A stretch of 64,000 nt of DNA from Halichondria panicea (Eukaryota > Porifera > Demospongiae > Suberitida > Halichondriidae): assembly GCF_963675165.1 (NCBI RefSeq), contig NC_087388.1, forward strand, positions 5,399,047-5,463,046, read 5' to 3'. A model generated the notes under the pieces. It saw only the letters and a list, made by a program, of their open reading frames with translations. It did no database searches and was not told the DNA's origin. Each line of letters starts with the position of its first letter. Position 1 is the first letter of the stretch. The translations under genes were made by a program, and so were the position numbers. This document shows, in pieces, positions 27,898 to 37,100 of the stretch.

Positions 27898-30383
27898 CTG
27901 ATGGTGTAGGTTGCAGCGATTCCCCTGCAGAGTGGCCGGTAGTGATGGAGAAGAGCTGTGATACTCTATTCAACTGTTTCATGACCACCATTAAAGAGGG
28001 CCTGAGGGCAGGGGGAGGGATCAGTGATGTCCTCAGGAAACCATCTAGTCAGGTAAGGGAGGGGGAGGGGCAATGTCATCCAGTTGCAGGGAATTATTAG
28101 TTTACAGCGATTTCGGCTTAAAAATTTTTAATAGTTTGTATTCGTATGTAATGCTCAGGGGGGGGGGGGGTGGGGCACAGGGCACAGGTATACATGCCAC
28201 ATGCCTTGCCCAGCATTAAACAAATCTACTTAAAAAGGCGAACTCCTTACTGCCTAGTGATTATTTGTTTATCATTCTTCCTCTTTTGCGCCACATTCTC
28301 TCCAGGACCGTCTGTATCACCTGCGGACAGCCTTTGACCTCACCTTCTTTTTCATCGTCATAGTGATTATCATCCAGAACCTCATCTTTGGCGTCATCAT
28401 CGACACCTTTGCTGCCCTCAGGGCTGAGAAGGACCACAAGGAAGAGGTGCTCAAGAACACATGCTTCATCTGTGGTAAGGGGTCATTTAATATACTAGCG
28501 CTTCGTGTTCCGTTATAATATTATGATGCCTGTGTGATAAATGATAAAACGGGTACAGGATGTTCATATATAAGTGACAATGCCTGATTGCTGCAACTCA
28601 GCCTTACCTGCTTGTGCATGTGTAATATACCCTTTCCTGTACTACTGAATCCCCCCGCACACACACTTACCCACCTAGCTCCCACACACCTTCCCACCCC
28701 CATGCACACACCCATGCACACACCTTCTCCACCCCCACATGCACAGGTCTCCCGCGAGGTGCCTTTGAGAACAAGGACGTGACGTTCCACAAACACATCA
28801 TTCAGGAGCACAACGTTTGGCACTACCTCTACTTTATAGTGCACCTCAAGACTAAAGACACCACTGAGTTCACTGGACCGGAGAGCTACGTATTCAAGAT
28901 GATACAGCCTTCATTCAACGTAAGTCACAAATTAAGTTAGGAGATATTGACCTCTATGATTACCTCGACCTTGAGACAAGGAAATGATGAATCATCTAGT
29001 CATAAGTTGGCTTCTGTTGCTCTTAGATCATCAATGCTGAATATGCTATTGAGAGTGATGCTAGGCCAGGCTCCTCTTCACAAGGAAAAGCTCCTGACTT
29101 GGAATGGTTTCCACGATTGCGATGTATGTCACTACTAAATCCTGAAGAGGTTGAACAGGAGCAGTACGAAATGAGAGACCTTCAACTGCAGTTACTCGAG
29201 ACCAACATGCTCGTCAAGAGCCTGTCAGTCCAGCTCAACGACCTTAAAGAGCGGGTGAGTGGCACAAAATTATGTAAATATTACATGGAACTTTAGTTGG
29301 GTATAGATGCAATACAGAGGAGGGTGGGCAGGGTCAAAAGGTCACTAATGAATCATCATATGAGCTTATGTTTTGTGCAGTAAATTTGCAAGTTTGACTG
29401 CACATCGCGCCCTGATTCTTGTGATAAAGTAGCCCCTTCATGTTACTGCTGCTGCAAATTAGTTAACTTTTAGCTACTGCTCCCCTCCAGAGAAATCATG
29501 CAGTGCCAAAAAGGGGTGACCTCTCACAAAGGTCGTAGTTCTGTCATGTCAAACTGACCTCTGACCTTTATAAAGTAGGAGCTACCGTGCTGTAGAGTGA
29601 ATGTATAGCTCAGCTATATCATCATCAAGTATACTCTTGTTTCCAGAATGAAAAGGTGGCCTGCTGGCTAGAAAAGAGCTTGATAAAGTAGGTTCAAGTA
29701 TTTTAATAAAGACTACGCCATTATTAACTTTTTGGCTTCGTGACCAACCTCCTCTGGATGCAATATGCAATAACTTAGTAAAAAGAAGGAAACCCATCCA
29801 TCATGGCTTGCATGCATGTCACTGAGTTGTCAGCATAACTATATGAACTATGCATGCATGTAAGACTGACTTATTTGTTGTAACTCTGTTGTTCAAAAGT
29901 TCATTATTAAACTCCTGGTGGTATAAAATTGCAATTTGGAAAAGGTGACCTTATGCGGCCATGCACAACTTGTGTAGAACCCACTCAATGCCACAGGTGC
30001 ATGGTTGCCATTAGGCTTCACAAGAGTCCATAATAAAGTCTTACCTTGCATCACAAGTATTCGGAAAGTAACGTGACTTCCTGCATGCTTGGTAATTGCC
30101 AATCTGAGTGGCTGGAGCACTTGCCTATAATCATAGAGGCAGCAATAATATTATGATTTGAGTTGATCACTCATTTCACGTTATTTCTCTGAATACATAA
30201 GGCAAGGATACGTACTTTTATAATGGACTCTTGGCATTTACTCATGTAAAATTGTTGCTTCACTGCATTTTTTTACAGATGATAGCTCAGCGAAAGATGC
30301 AACAGCACAGAACGCTGCAAGACCGGTTACCAGGCAACGCTCCACAACACGTTCGAATGTCATCTTATCCAATGGGACCCTAG
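397..30383 (+). CDS. ITPR: Inositol 1,4,5-trisphosphate receptor, 5' partial, 52 exons
   Basis: ER calcium-release channel gated by IP3 and calcium. Exons: 397-467, 646-764, 1070-1159, 1818-1976, 2286-2468, 2716-2862, 3138-3655, 3954-4101, 11091-11252, 11347-11522, 11776-11895, 12104-12328, 12504-12677, 12890-12976, 13207-13393, 13648-13807, 14010-14125, 14327-14498, 14837-14897, 14985-15147, 15503-15643, 15897-16007, 16090-16182, 16631-16747, 16941-17072, 17439-17633, 18326-18568, 18835-19098, 19279-19411, 19661-19731, 19791-19913, 20017-20274, 20394-20498, 20728-20843, 21006-21123, 21371-21496, 21627-21722, 21933-22142, 22392-22595, 22815-22922, 24145-24246, 24533-24739, 25087-25279, 25843-25971, 26260-26444, 26696-26917, 27294-27492, 27898-28052, 28306-28474, 28747-28919, 29027-29254, 30279-30383 (TAG stop). 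Phases agree throughout and give about 2755 residues, close to the roughly 2700-2760 of vertebrate IP3 receptors. The first exon, with the start codon, is upstream. The exon 13 donor (GTTGGG at 12678) is weak and its border is the least certain. Similarity to ITPR1 is unmistakable from end to end. Confidence 0.96.
1243..1266 (+). other. Candidate 24-nt in-frame microexon in ITPR intron 3
   Basis: A CAG acceptor, eight codons (HKTTTIQQ) and a strong CAG/GTGAGG donor lie between exons 3 and 4. Inclusion would insert eight residues into the suppressor domain without changing frame. The stretch closely resembles the end of exon 3 plus its donor (1145-1170), so it looks like a tandem duplicate of that junction. 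The acceptor is preceded by GT-rich rather than pyrimidine-rich sequence, which argues for weak or no use. Confidence 0.3.
4420..4830 (+). repeat. Diverged copy of an interspersed element (family also in RTK A and B)
   Basis: Sequence around 4430-4600 (GCAGCTGTGTAACTGCTCAA, then a CTTTTGGCATTTGGGATCTTG segment) is a diverged match to the bodies of the insertions in RTK A (from about 37070) and RTK B (from about 47620). It ends near TAATGCGC, as those do. It has no coding capacity. The flanking intron sequence 4102-4419 and 4831-5027 shows nothing recognisable. Confidence 0.45.
5028..6144. mobile_element. Mutator-like non-autonomous element with nested MITE
   Basis: Terminal inverted repeats of about 40 bp begin TAGCCTCGATTCCAGGCCGC and end with its complement GCGGCCTGGAATCGAGGCTA. 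Flanks GTACATCTTG and GTACATTCTG are an imperfect match to a target duplication. No transposase is present. The TIR family is shared with the elements at 41368-42455 and 61596-61642, which have perfect 9-bp duplications. A 331-bp MITE (5771-6101) is inserted near its right end. The left 190 bases recur, inverted and truncated, at 62404-62591. Confidence 0.65.
5771..6101 (+). mobile_element. 331-bp MITE, copy 1, TA target duplication
   Basis: Begins CCGTATAGCGGGTATATTTC and ends with its inverted complement, flanked on both sides by TA. Length and sequence match copy 2 at 23099-23429 almost exactly, in opposite orientation. The TA duplication suggests mobilisation by a Tc1/mariner-type transposase (inference). 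There is no coding capacity. Confidence 0.85.
6340..7982 (-). other. Cys-rich repeat domain of the nested gene
   Basis: The last exon encodes more than 20 repeats of about 20-24 residues. Two types alternate in the second half: a four-Cys turn (ITCP-NN-C-INC-G-SSC) and a turn in which the CP pair is replaced by LP ([17 protein letters not shown]). The regular Thr/Ile-x-Cys ladder suggests a disulfide-stapled beta-solenoid, which is inference. Near-identical DNA blocks (6820-6863 with 6960-7003; 7027-7070 with 7097-7140) show recent internal duplications. I cannot name the family. Confidence 0.7.
6340..10736 (-). CDS. Type II membrane protein: coiled coil, six sushi/CCP domains, Cys-rich repeat domain
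   Basis: Complete gene nested antisense in ITPR intron 8. Exons in transcript order: 10736-9899, 9849-9634, 9526-9332, 9208-9002, 8938-8729, 8603-8400, 8313-8119, 7982-6340 (stop included). Every internal intron is phase 1 and the total is 1235 residues. No signal peptide is seen. A roughly 40-residue cytoplasmic tail precedes a membrane helix at about 43-64 ([17 protein letters not shown]...), so the C-terminus is predicted extracellular. Residues about 75-275 form a Gln/Asn-rich coiled coil with many N-x-S/T sequons. Residues 280-688 hold six sushi domains, each with four Cys and a Trp near the end (for example TWSGALPLC). Residues 689-1235 are more than 20 short Cys-rich repeats. A surface recognition, adhesion or scavenger-like role is plausible, but I do not recognise the protein. 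The start is the first ATG in the membrane-anchor exon. Confidence 0.85.
10737..11090 (-). promoter_or_regulatory. Presumed 5' flank of the nested antisense gene
   Basis: This 354-base stretch separates the start codon of the antisense membrane protein from ITPR exon 9, so its promoter and 5' UTR probably lie here. I see no clear TATA box or initiator, and the placement rests on position alone. Confidence 0.3.
15217..15430. mobile_element. Small TIR element (MITE-like) in ITPR intron 20
   Basis: CGGCCATAACTTGAGTTCCG...TTCGTGATTTTCT at the left is matched in inverted orientation by AGAAAATCACAAGATG...AACTAAAGTTATGGCCG at the right, giving imperfect inverted repeats of about 45-50 bp around a short core. 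No clear target duplication could be fixed by eye. Confidence 0.45.
16183..16630 (+). other. ITPR intron 23, nothing recognisable
   Basis: A 448-base intron ending in a CCCCCACACAC-type tract just before the exon 24 acceptor. No gene, TIR or RNA structure was noticed. Confidence 0.6.
17680..17963 (-). pseudogene. STPR-like repeat coding fragment in ITPR intron 26
   Basis: The minus strand encodes a Glu/Arg-rich stretch, [16 protein letters not shown] followed by [20 protein letters not shown], and then after a break [15 protein letters not shown]. The spacing fits the 23-residue STPR repeats found in some DNA-binding proteins and in many invertebrate mobile-element proteins. It has no proper start and is frame-broken, so it is probably the relic of a transposon gene. 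The rest of the intron (17634-18325) is AT-rich with no other feature. Confidence 0.4.
19487..19558 (+). tRNA. tRNA-Pro (anticodon TGG)
   Basis: A 72-base cloverleaf within ITPR intron 29, on the same strand. The acceptor stem GGCTTGT pairs with ACAAGCC, followed by discriminator C. The anticodon stem CTCGC/GCGAG closes the loop TTTGGGT, giving anticodon TGG at 19519-19521. The internal B box GGTTCGAATCC is perfect. The sequence is nearly identical to animal tRNA-Pro(UGG). A T run that can serve as a pol III terminator begins a few bases downstream at 19562. No CCA end is encoded and there is no intron. Confidence 0.96.
19588..19629 (+). pseudogene. tRNA-Pro 3'-half fragment
   Basis: About 40 bases resembling the variable region, T arm and 3' acceptor strand of the adjacent tRNA-Pro (GAATCCCGGACA kept, then AGGCACA for AAGCCCA). 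The 5' half is missing, so no cloverleaf can form. It is probably a degenerate tandem duplicate and is followed by another T run. Confidence 0.55.
22952..23852. mobile_element. hAT-like non-autonomous element in ITPR intron 40, with nested MITE
   Basis: Ends are CAGGGTTCTATCTAG at the left and CTAGATAGAACCCTG at the right, a perfect 15-bp inverted pair resembling hAT termini. Inside are three tandem 21-bp units of the CTTCCCCCCCAAACTAT type near the left end, a C-rich right end with a short hairpin around CCTACGG/CCGTAGG, and the MITE at 23099-23429. No 8-bp target duplication could be confirmed and no transposase is present. Confidence 0.55.
23099..23429 (-). mobile_element. 331-bp MITE, copy 2, TA target duplication
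   Basis: Same element as copy 1 (5771-6101) in the opposite orientation and of identical length. It begins CCGTATAGCGGG and ends CCCGCTATACGG, flanked by TA on both sides. Only a few base differences were seen, so transposition of the family was recent. Confidence 0.85.
25280..25842 (+). other. ITPR intron 43, nothing recognisable
   Basis: A 563-base AT-rich intron with no TIR, RNA gene or coding similarity noticed. It ends in a CT-rich acceptor tract. Confidence 0.6.
27219..27293 (+). repeat. (CA)n microsatellite forming the acceptor tract of ITPR exon 47
   Basis: CA/CGCA repeats run without interruption into the CAG acceptor at 27291-27293, taking the place of the usual pyrimidine tract. 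Confidence 0.85.
27829..27897 (+). repeat. (CA)n microsatellite forming the acceptor tract of ITPR exon 48
   Basis: About 30 CA units end exactly in the CAG acceptor before the pore-filter exon. Length is likely polymorphic. Confidence 0.9.
29255..30278 (+). other. ITPR last intron, nothing recognisable
   Basis: A 1024-base intron before the final short exon. AT-rich, with no credible coding exon, inverted repeat or RNA gene seen on either strand. Confidence 0.55.
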
Positions 30384-30386
30384 TGA

Positions 30387-30392
30387 AATAAA
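30387..30392 (+). terminator. Possible ITPR polyadenylation hexamer AATAAA
   Basis: AATAAA begins four bases after the ITPR stop codon. If used, the 3' UTR would be only about 20-30 bases. No stronger signal is obvious in the next 200 bases. Confidence 0.35.
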
Positions 30393-30844
30393 CTCATTCT
30401 TCTTATTTGTCCAATTTGATATCGTATAATTGAAATTATTGTGATGAAGTTGGTAGATTAACAACTGATTTGTTTCATTACACAATCATGATCATGATTT
30501 TATCCACTAGGAATTCATAATTATATGCATTAGTGTATTTTTACTATGTCTTGTACAATCTATAATTATTGTAACGATGTTGTCTCATTTAGTTGCCTTT
30601 TGGATCTCTGAAAATCAAAGGAAATTAATGCAGTGGGGTGTTAATTTGCATATTGCACTTTGGTCAGTTCTGTACCGTTTAGAGCTAAATTTTTGAGGAG
30701 CTTGTTTTCGTGGGTTAGTAATCCTACACGAAAATTATGCTATAGACATCTACATGCAAAATTTAAAGGTGTGGCCTGGGGATGCTATCAGAAATGCTTT
30801 CAGAGACCAATTCCACTTGTGCTATAGATAATATCAAGGAATCT

Positions 30845-31000
30845 CGTATAGCGGGTAATTTTCAGGGGACAAAATATTCGTGGTTCAGACATTTCGTGGG
30901 GGTAGGCAAGGTCGCTTTATTCGTGGGTAAAATATTTGTGGTCAGCCAACCACAAAAACCACGAATATTTTGCCCCCACGAAAATTACACTCTGGGATAC
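30845..31000. mobile_element. MITE-like element between ITPR and RTK A
   Basis: GTATAGCGGGTAATTTTCAG...CAAAATATTCGTGG at the left matches, inverted, CCACGAATATTTTGCCCCCA...GGGATAC at the right, giving imperfect inverted repeats of about 42 bp. The outer end resembles the 331-bp MITE family but the body differs. Otherwise the 722-base intergenic region holds no gene. Confidence 0.6.
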
Positions 31001-31085
31001 TACAACCAGCCCATGTAGAAACTTCCTAAACAGTGTCTAACTATTATGTAGTCTACGTAACTATGCATGGCTGATGGTTCTAGCT

Positions 31086-31105
31086 AGCTTCATTAATATT
31101 CAGAA
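31086..31105 (+). promoter_or_regulatory. Conserved upstream block of RTK A (shared with RTK B)
   Basis: The 20 bases AGCTTCATTAATATTCAGAA just before the RTK A start recur before RTK B (43631-43650). They may be 5' UTR or promoter sequence carried along in the duplication. Function is not shown by the sequence. Confidence 0.3.
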
Positions 31106-34100
31106 ATGGCTATGTTAGTAACTCTCTTTGCCTTGTTTCTGCTGCAAGGAGCAGCTCATTCTCAATCATTCTCCTTCCAAGACTCTACCAATGTCCCAGG
31201 ACTGCAAGTGCAGGACTCCACTGGGAGAACATTCCTTACTGCAGACAACTACCTTTATAGACTGAATGCTCAGCTAATACAAGAAGAGAAAGTTGATGTA
31301 GGAGCTAATGTCATCAATAGAGGACTGGCCCTGAGCTCTACTGGGATGGTGGTGGTGTGTTTAGAGGATCTCTCTTGCTCTGTGTACAATGCAAGCAACC
31401 TCAGTAATGGTCCTATCAGGAGTGTCAGTAATGCTATAGCCTCAGCAGATCCTAACTTTGGAGCAGCGATCTTTACGTCAGGAGACACTTTCTACACTGG
31501 AGCATCAACTGGTGCAGGATTCGAAGAGAAGATGGTACTGCAACAATTCGGAGAGGGGTTGAATAGATCGTCCGACAACAATCGTAATGAACTGATTTTT
31601 AGGGTTAGTGAATTCTCCAGACAATTCTATGGAGGATTTGTGAGTGGTAACTTTGCCTACTATGTTGTCGCTGACTACCAACCTGCTGATACACGAGCTA
31701 TAAGACTGTTACGTGTTTGCAACATGCCTGATTGTGGAGGCCCAAGTACCTGTGGAGTGACTGCTTTGTATGAACTGGGGTTCGATTGCGGACATCAGAC
31801 AATCAGTCAACCTACTCGTGTGTGTGGGGTGTCATTAATGGATGACTTCAGTGGGATATCTGGACCCACAGCTGTGGTAACTATTTGTACACCTATCTTC
31901 ACTGATAGAAGTTTTGTTTGCGTGGTCAATGTCACTGCCGTCAATGAAGCTATGGATGCTAAATATATCTCTTGTATTGCGTCATCGAATGGTATTGAAG
32001 ACATTGATTTAGCATGGAGAAGGTCCTCAGAAAGCTGCAATAACCTACCTCAGGTTCGTAACTATATATAATATAGACTGGGGTCAGGTTTCATTCAGAG
32101 GGGGAGCTCTGCATGCATGCATGGGATTCCCCCATAGAAATCTAAAAATTGATCATATTGATTCATAATTATCTTGAACTATAGACTAGTGTTTGAAGCA
32201 TGCAAAAACTCACATTTCCTGGGAGAAGAATTAACGTCCCAGCTAAAAATTCTGTGGACCGTATTACTAATTATCAAATCAGTTCTCATATTTCGATAAT
32301 TTTTCAGGTAACTGGGAACAGATGTGATACACTCACTCCCGTCGGTATTCTCGCCCCTTATGGTGGTAGGGACAGTATAGCACCAGTTCGTATCAACTTT
32401 GTTGGGGGTGCTGTCCCCACTGCTTCAGTAGCTGTGAAGGTGGAGCAGTTTTCCTTTGTGTTTGTGGCAACTGATGATATGAGGATAAGAGGAGTAAGTG
32501 GTTGGGTGAGTTAGTGTGTATAGTTAAGGCATTGTTTGTCTTCACAGTACGATGTCAATGGTATATCTACTATATTCTACAATCAGCTGGTGACCTCTCT
32601 TGTACATCAGTTGTCATGGCAGGAGGGACTGAACTACATCACAGCAGCCACTGCAGACGCTGTGAATTAATGATTTATGTCCTACCTTATCCATTATCCT
32701 CACCCCTCTGCTGTAGGTGTTTCAAGTACCCATAGAGGAGTGTTCCCAGCGTATAGACTGTACCAGTTGTACCAATGACCTCAACCCGCTGTGTGGGTGG
32801 TGTGTGGTGGAAAACAAGTGCTCTCGTCAGACGCAGTGTCAGAACTCCAGTCTCTCCAGTAGATGGATACAGGACAATGTCTGTGTTACTGCCACTGTGA
32901 ACCCTATGCAACATGTGCTTGACCAAGCAATTCTTCCTACAGTGGTAAAAATCATAATTATAAAGTTTCTTTATGGTCAATTATGGCTTCATTTATGCTT
33001 TGTGTGGTGCAGGGACACTACATAGAGAAGTGTTAACTTTTAGCTAGTTAGGTTACAGATCTATAGCATATAGATAGAAGCACTTTTATGGTATATGAAA
33101 CTTTGATGTTCAGTAAAGTATGACAAAGTTATGACAACTTTATGAAGGTCAAACTCAACACAAATAGACTTTAGTTGTGTTTGAAAGCATTTATGATCAG
33201 TGACCCCCACACACACAGCTCACAGTGACCCTGGTGTCCCCTGGCCTACCTTTCCTCATGTCTGGGGAGACCTTCTTCTGTCATCTGGCGGACGGTGAAG
33301 GACGTTTCCCACCCATCATAGTACCAGCTGTTGAGGTCACCCCAGGAACATCGTTCAGTTGTGATATTGAAGGACTGGTACCTGACTATCCTGGAGTGAC
33401 TTCAACCATCAACCTGGGATTTCAGAGCTCTCTGTTCAATGAGCCATTTGATATCACCAACCAAGCGCTCACCATCTACAGGTGCTCAGCAGGAGAAAGG
33501 TATCACCTCAATATTCAAATTCAATATTCATGGTACGTACATTTAGTTGCAGTATAGTCATGATTATCAACTCCCCAATGACTGCATGAAGTCCATTTTA
33601 ATGATGAATAGTTATATAAGGCACCACTAAACAGCGAGACTATAATTATGTACGTGCGAAATGTCGATGAATGCTATAATTATATGGAGATCTTTCATTC
33701 TCACTGCACAGTTGTAAGGATTGCCTTGGGCTCGACAGTCCTTGTGGATGGTGTAACCTCAACAAGCAGTGCAGTGGAACATCAGCTCCTTGCAGGAATG
33801 TATCTCACTTCCTACAGGTGAGCTCAGTAATCATGGTGACCTGTGACTCTGTACACATCCTCTGTAAAGGTGTCTGGAGGCAACAACTTCACTGCCGAGT
33901 GCCCCTTATTGGACACGCCCCCCTCTGGTGAGTACACTCAACCAGTAAGGGTGGCCCAGGACCTTCGACTGACTACCAAGAACCTTATTTCACCTGTAAG
34001 TCACATGACATCCGTACCTGTTTGTTTAATGGCTTCCCTCTCCATTAGACGGATGGCTTTGAGTACTGTTGTGTTGTGAATGGAGTTAGTCTGACAGCTC

Positions 34101-37100
34101 GGTATGAGAACAAAAACTCCATTCTGTGTACAGTGGGCAGCGGGCAAGTGAGTGGAGACAATAACGTTCTTATGATCACTTGTTGTGTTTACTATCTCAT
34201 CCTTAAGTGCTTATCTTAGTCACTGGAATATCACATATAAGTATTTTCACTTTCTGCAACACAAGACAAATGCTTTTACAATTGCTTGCCTCAAATAGTG
34301 ATGATCTTGTGTACAGCTCACACTACCTGCTGGTGTTGGCAGTTCCACTGTAGATGTCAAGGTGATGTGGTTAGGGAATGGCATCAACCGCCTACTGAGC
34401 AGTATCATGCAACAGACCAATGGTACATGCATACACAGCTAATGCAGGTAACAGATGTTTCAGTATAGCGGCACCAGCACATGTACGTGCAGTGCATGCA
34501 ACATTTTTACTGCATGCGGAATGTTGTGCAAACGAGTGGGAATGATCGACTATGATATATAGTTGCTAAAAAGTGGCCAAAAGTTCGAAGTATTGGTGCA
34601 TGGTCAGTGGCGGATCCAGAGGGGGTTCTTTGGGTTCAATTGAACCCCCCCTTTGAGAAAGAAGTGAGTGGGAGGCTCAAGCAACTAATTAGCAAGTTGT
34701 TCCTTTCTTACTAGCTTTCACATGCACTTCTCACTTACCTTTAGTCGATCCTTGTTAGTCCTGCGAAGCTTTATCTGTGCAGTTTCAGTGACTATGAAGG
34801 CTAAAAACTCTCCAGCGTAGTGCATGCAGACTGCTTATGAAAGTGATGACCTTTTTTTTAGGAAAAAATTCGGTGTGTTAATGCACATGCTCATTGTTTC
34901 GAAGAAGTTACGACGTCTTTTTTTAGGTAAAATGTAAAATTTACAATCCTTGACCTGCTCAGAGCCCTGGAACCCCCCTTTCAAGATTCCTAGATCCTCC
35001 ACTGAAGGTGTAGCCTCTTTTTTCCATCTTGCAGCTACTATAGTCCTATAGCTAGCTAGCTTTCTGCATACCGTATACCTCACTTGCGCACGCGGAAACT
35101 GAGGCATAATTATTACGCTTACCACCCTCCCCCTATACACACACACAGTGACTCTGTATGATTGTCGTGATTTGGCCAGTGGGTGTTCAGAGTGCCTTGC
35201 GTCCATACTGGGATCAGAGTTCACGTGTGGGTGGTGTGTGATCAGGGAAAGCTGTGAGGTGTTGCAAGAATGCACCAATGATGTTTGGGTTACTGAGGGG
35301 AGAAATTGTCCTACCCCTTTCATCAACTCAATCTCTCCAGAATCTGGTAACTGAATGTATAATTATAACCTGATATTATTACACCTATATACAGGACCAG
35401 TTGAGGGTGGTACAGCAATCACTGTCAGAGGGACTGACCTCGGAGTGACCTTTTCCGACGTTCAGAGCTCCACGCTTACATTAAGAGGCGTGGCCTGCAC
35501 TCCCATCAATACTGACTATATACCAGGAAGGCAGTTTGTGTGTGTCACCAACCACTTTGGAAGTACAGGAAGCAATGTCTTCACTATGGTCCTCTATGGC
35601 CATATAGACGTCAATATAAACGCCGATCCCTTTATTGCATTGAATCCTAGTGTCAGGAGCGTCAAACCGACCTTTGGGCCCATGGCCGGAGGTACCAAAC
35701 TGACTGTGGGGGGTAGAGAGTTAGGAACTGGTAACCTTGAGAACACTAGAGTCACTATAGAAATCAATGGAGGGGCAACCTATCCCTGCAGCATGATGTA
35801 AGTGGCTATAATTATTAAATAAAATGCAGTAGACAATGTTTAAACCTTTCCGTGCAGATCAGTCTTTTCTCAAGATATTGAATGCACCACTACGGCAGCA
35901 AACCTCGCCTCCGATGCAGAGGTGGTGGTTACTATTGATGCTGCTAGACTGACTTTTGGAGTGGTGTTCAGTTACCGTAACAACCCCAATGTAACTGCCG
36001 TGTTTCCTAGCAACACCATTCCCAGTGGAGGCATCACACTAACCTTTACTGGACTGGATTTGGACGTGGTACAACAGCCTGTATTGGAGGTGTATAGAGG
36101 AACGGGGTCTCCTCTGGTGAGCCAGCAATAATGTCTGTACATGATGTATTACTCTCTCCCCTTATATAGAGAATCTACTGCATTGTTGTGAACAGTATCG
36201 CAATCACATGCTCTACTCCTAGTCTAGGGACGACCTCACTGACCCCATTGAACTATTCCCTGTTGTTTGATGATGCCCCACCCACTACACAAGCACGTCT
36301 CCCCATCACCGTCCAATCAGATCCCTTCAATTTTACACTAGAGGGTTCTCAAGAGGTCACCAGTGGCACAGTGACCCTCATACGCATTGTGGTACATCCT
36401 ATAGCTAGTACAATGACCCTATACTGTACCATGTGTGTATCCAGGGTGAAAATCTCGACTCAGTGGAGACCAGTGAGATACGAGTGACCGTGGGAGGGGA
36501 GGAGTGTGTCAAGATACCCTCCAATAGTAGAGGTAGTGACATCATCTGCACTGTCCCCTTGGAGCGGCCAGGAGGGCAGGAACTAGCCATCATAAATGTG
36601 AGTAATTATCTATAAAAAATAACTGTTTGTCATTGTCTCCTTCAGGTGACCATTGGGAGCAACATCTCTCAAGTATTGGACCGTCAACTGACTTATCCAT
36701 TGCCTGAGGTAACGGTTATTGAGCCAACAGTTCCTCTGGAGATCATCATTCCAGTTATTGTTGTTATCTTTGTATTGGTCGTGTGTTTACTGATGATTGT
36801 GATTGTCTGCTTATATCTGAACTCGAGGAGAAAGTCCATGTCGATTGCTATGCACCAACAAATGGTGGAGCTTGTGGCTACTACTGGGTAAGTAACGCTA
36901 TATAATTATATACCTACTTATGTCGCTTTTACGGTTGTATTAGGAAAACTCCGGAGGCAGTGGATGGAAATAATGCACTCGTTATGCCTCGAGGCGTAGC
37001 CGCACGAGGGATACGGTAAAGCTGACTGTGTGTGTGTCTGTCTGTCTGTCTGTCTGTGTGTGTGTGTATTCCAGCTATAACTGCTCAACGGTTGCAATGT

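Larger units (their letters stand above)
25087..30383 (+). other. ITPR: ITPR channel block: six membrane helices, selectivity filter, zinc-finger/coiled-coil tail
   Basis: Exon 43 carries the conserved pre-channel segment (IIFPIPS, DEQGSK-like). Exons 44-47 encode helices 1-5 and exon 49 helix 6 with [12 protein letters not shown]. The filter lies in exon 48 at 28011-28028 and reads Gly-Gly-Gly-Ile-Ser-Asp, preceded by GLRA and followed by VLRKPS. The luminal loop between helix 5 and the filter is shorter than in vertebrates and shows no N-glycosylation sequon. Exons 49-50 form the C-x2-C...H-x4-H zinc finger (CFICG, then HKHIIQEH). Exon 51 is the coiled coil. Exon 52 is a short basic, Gln-rich tail ending at TAG. 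Confidence 0.93.

Noticed and set aside
27122-27991. Cys/Val-rich frames over the CA repeats
   Set aside because: Pure microsatellite translation with no codon structure.
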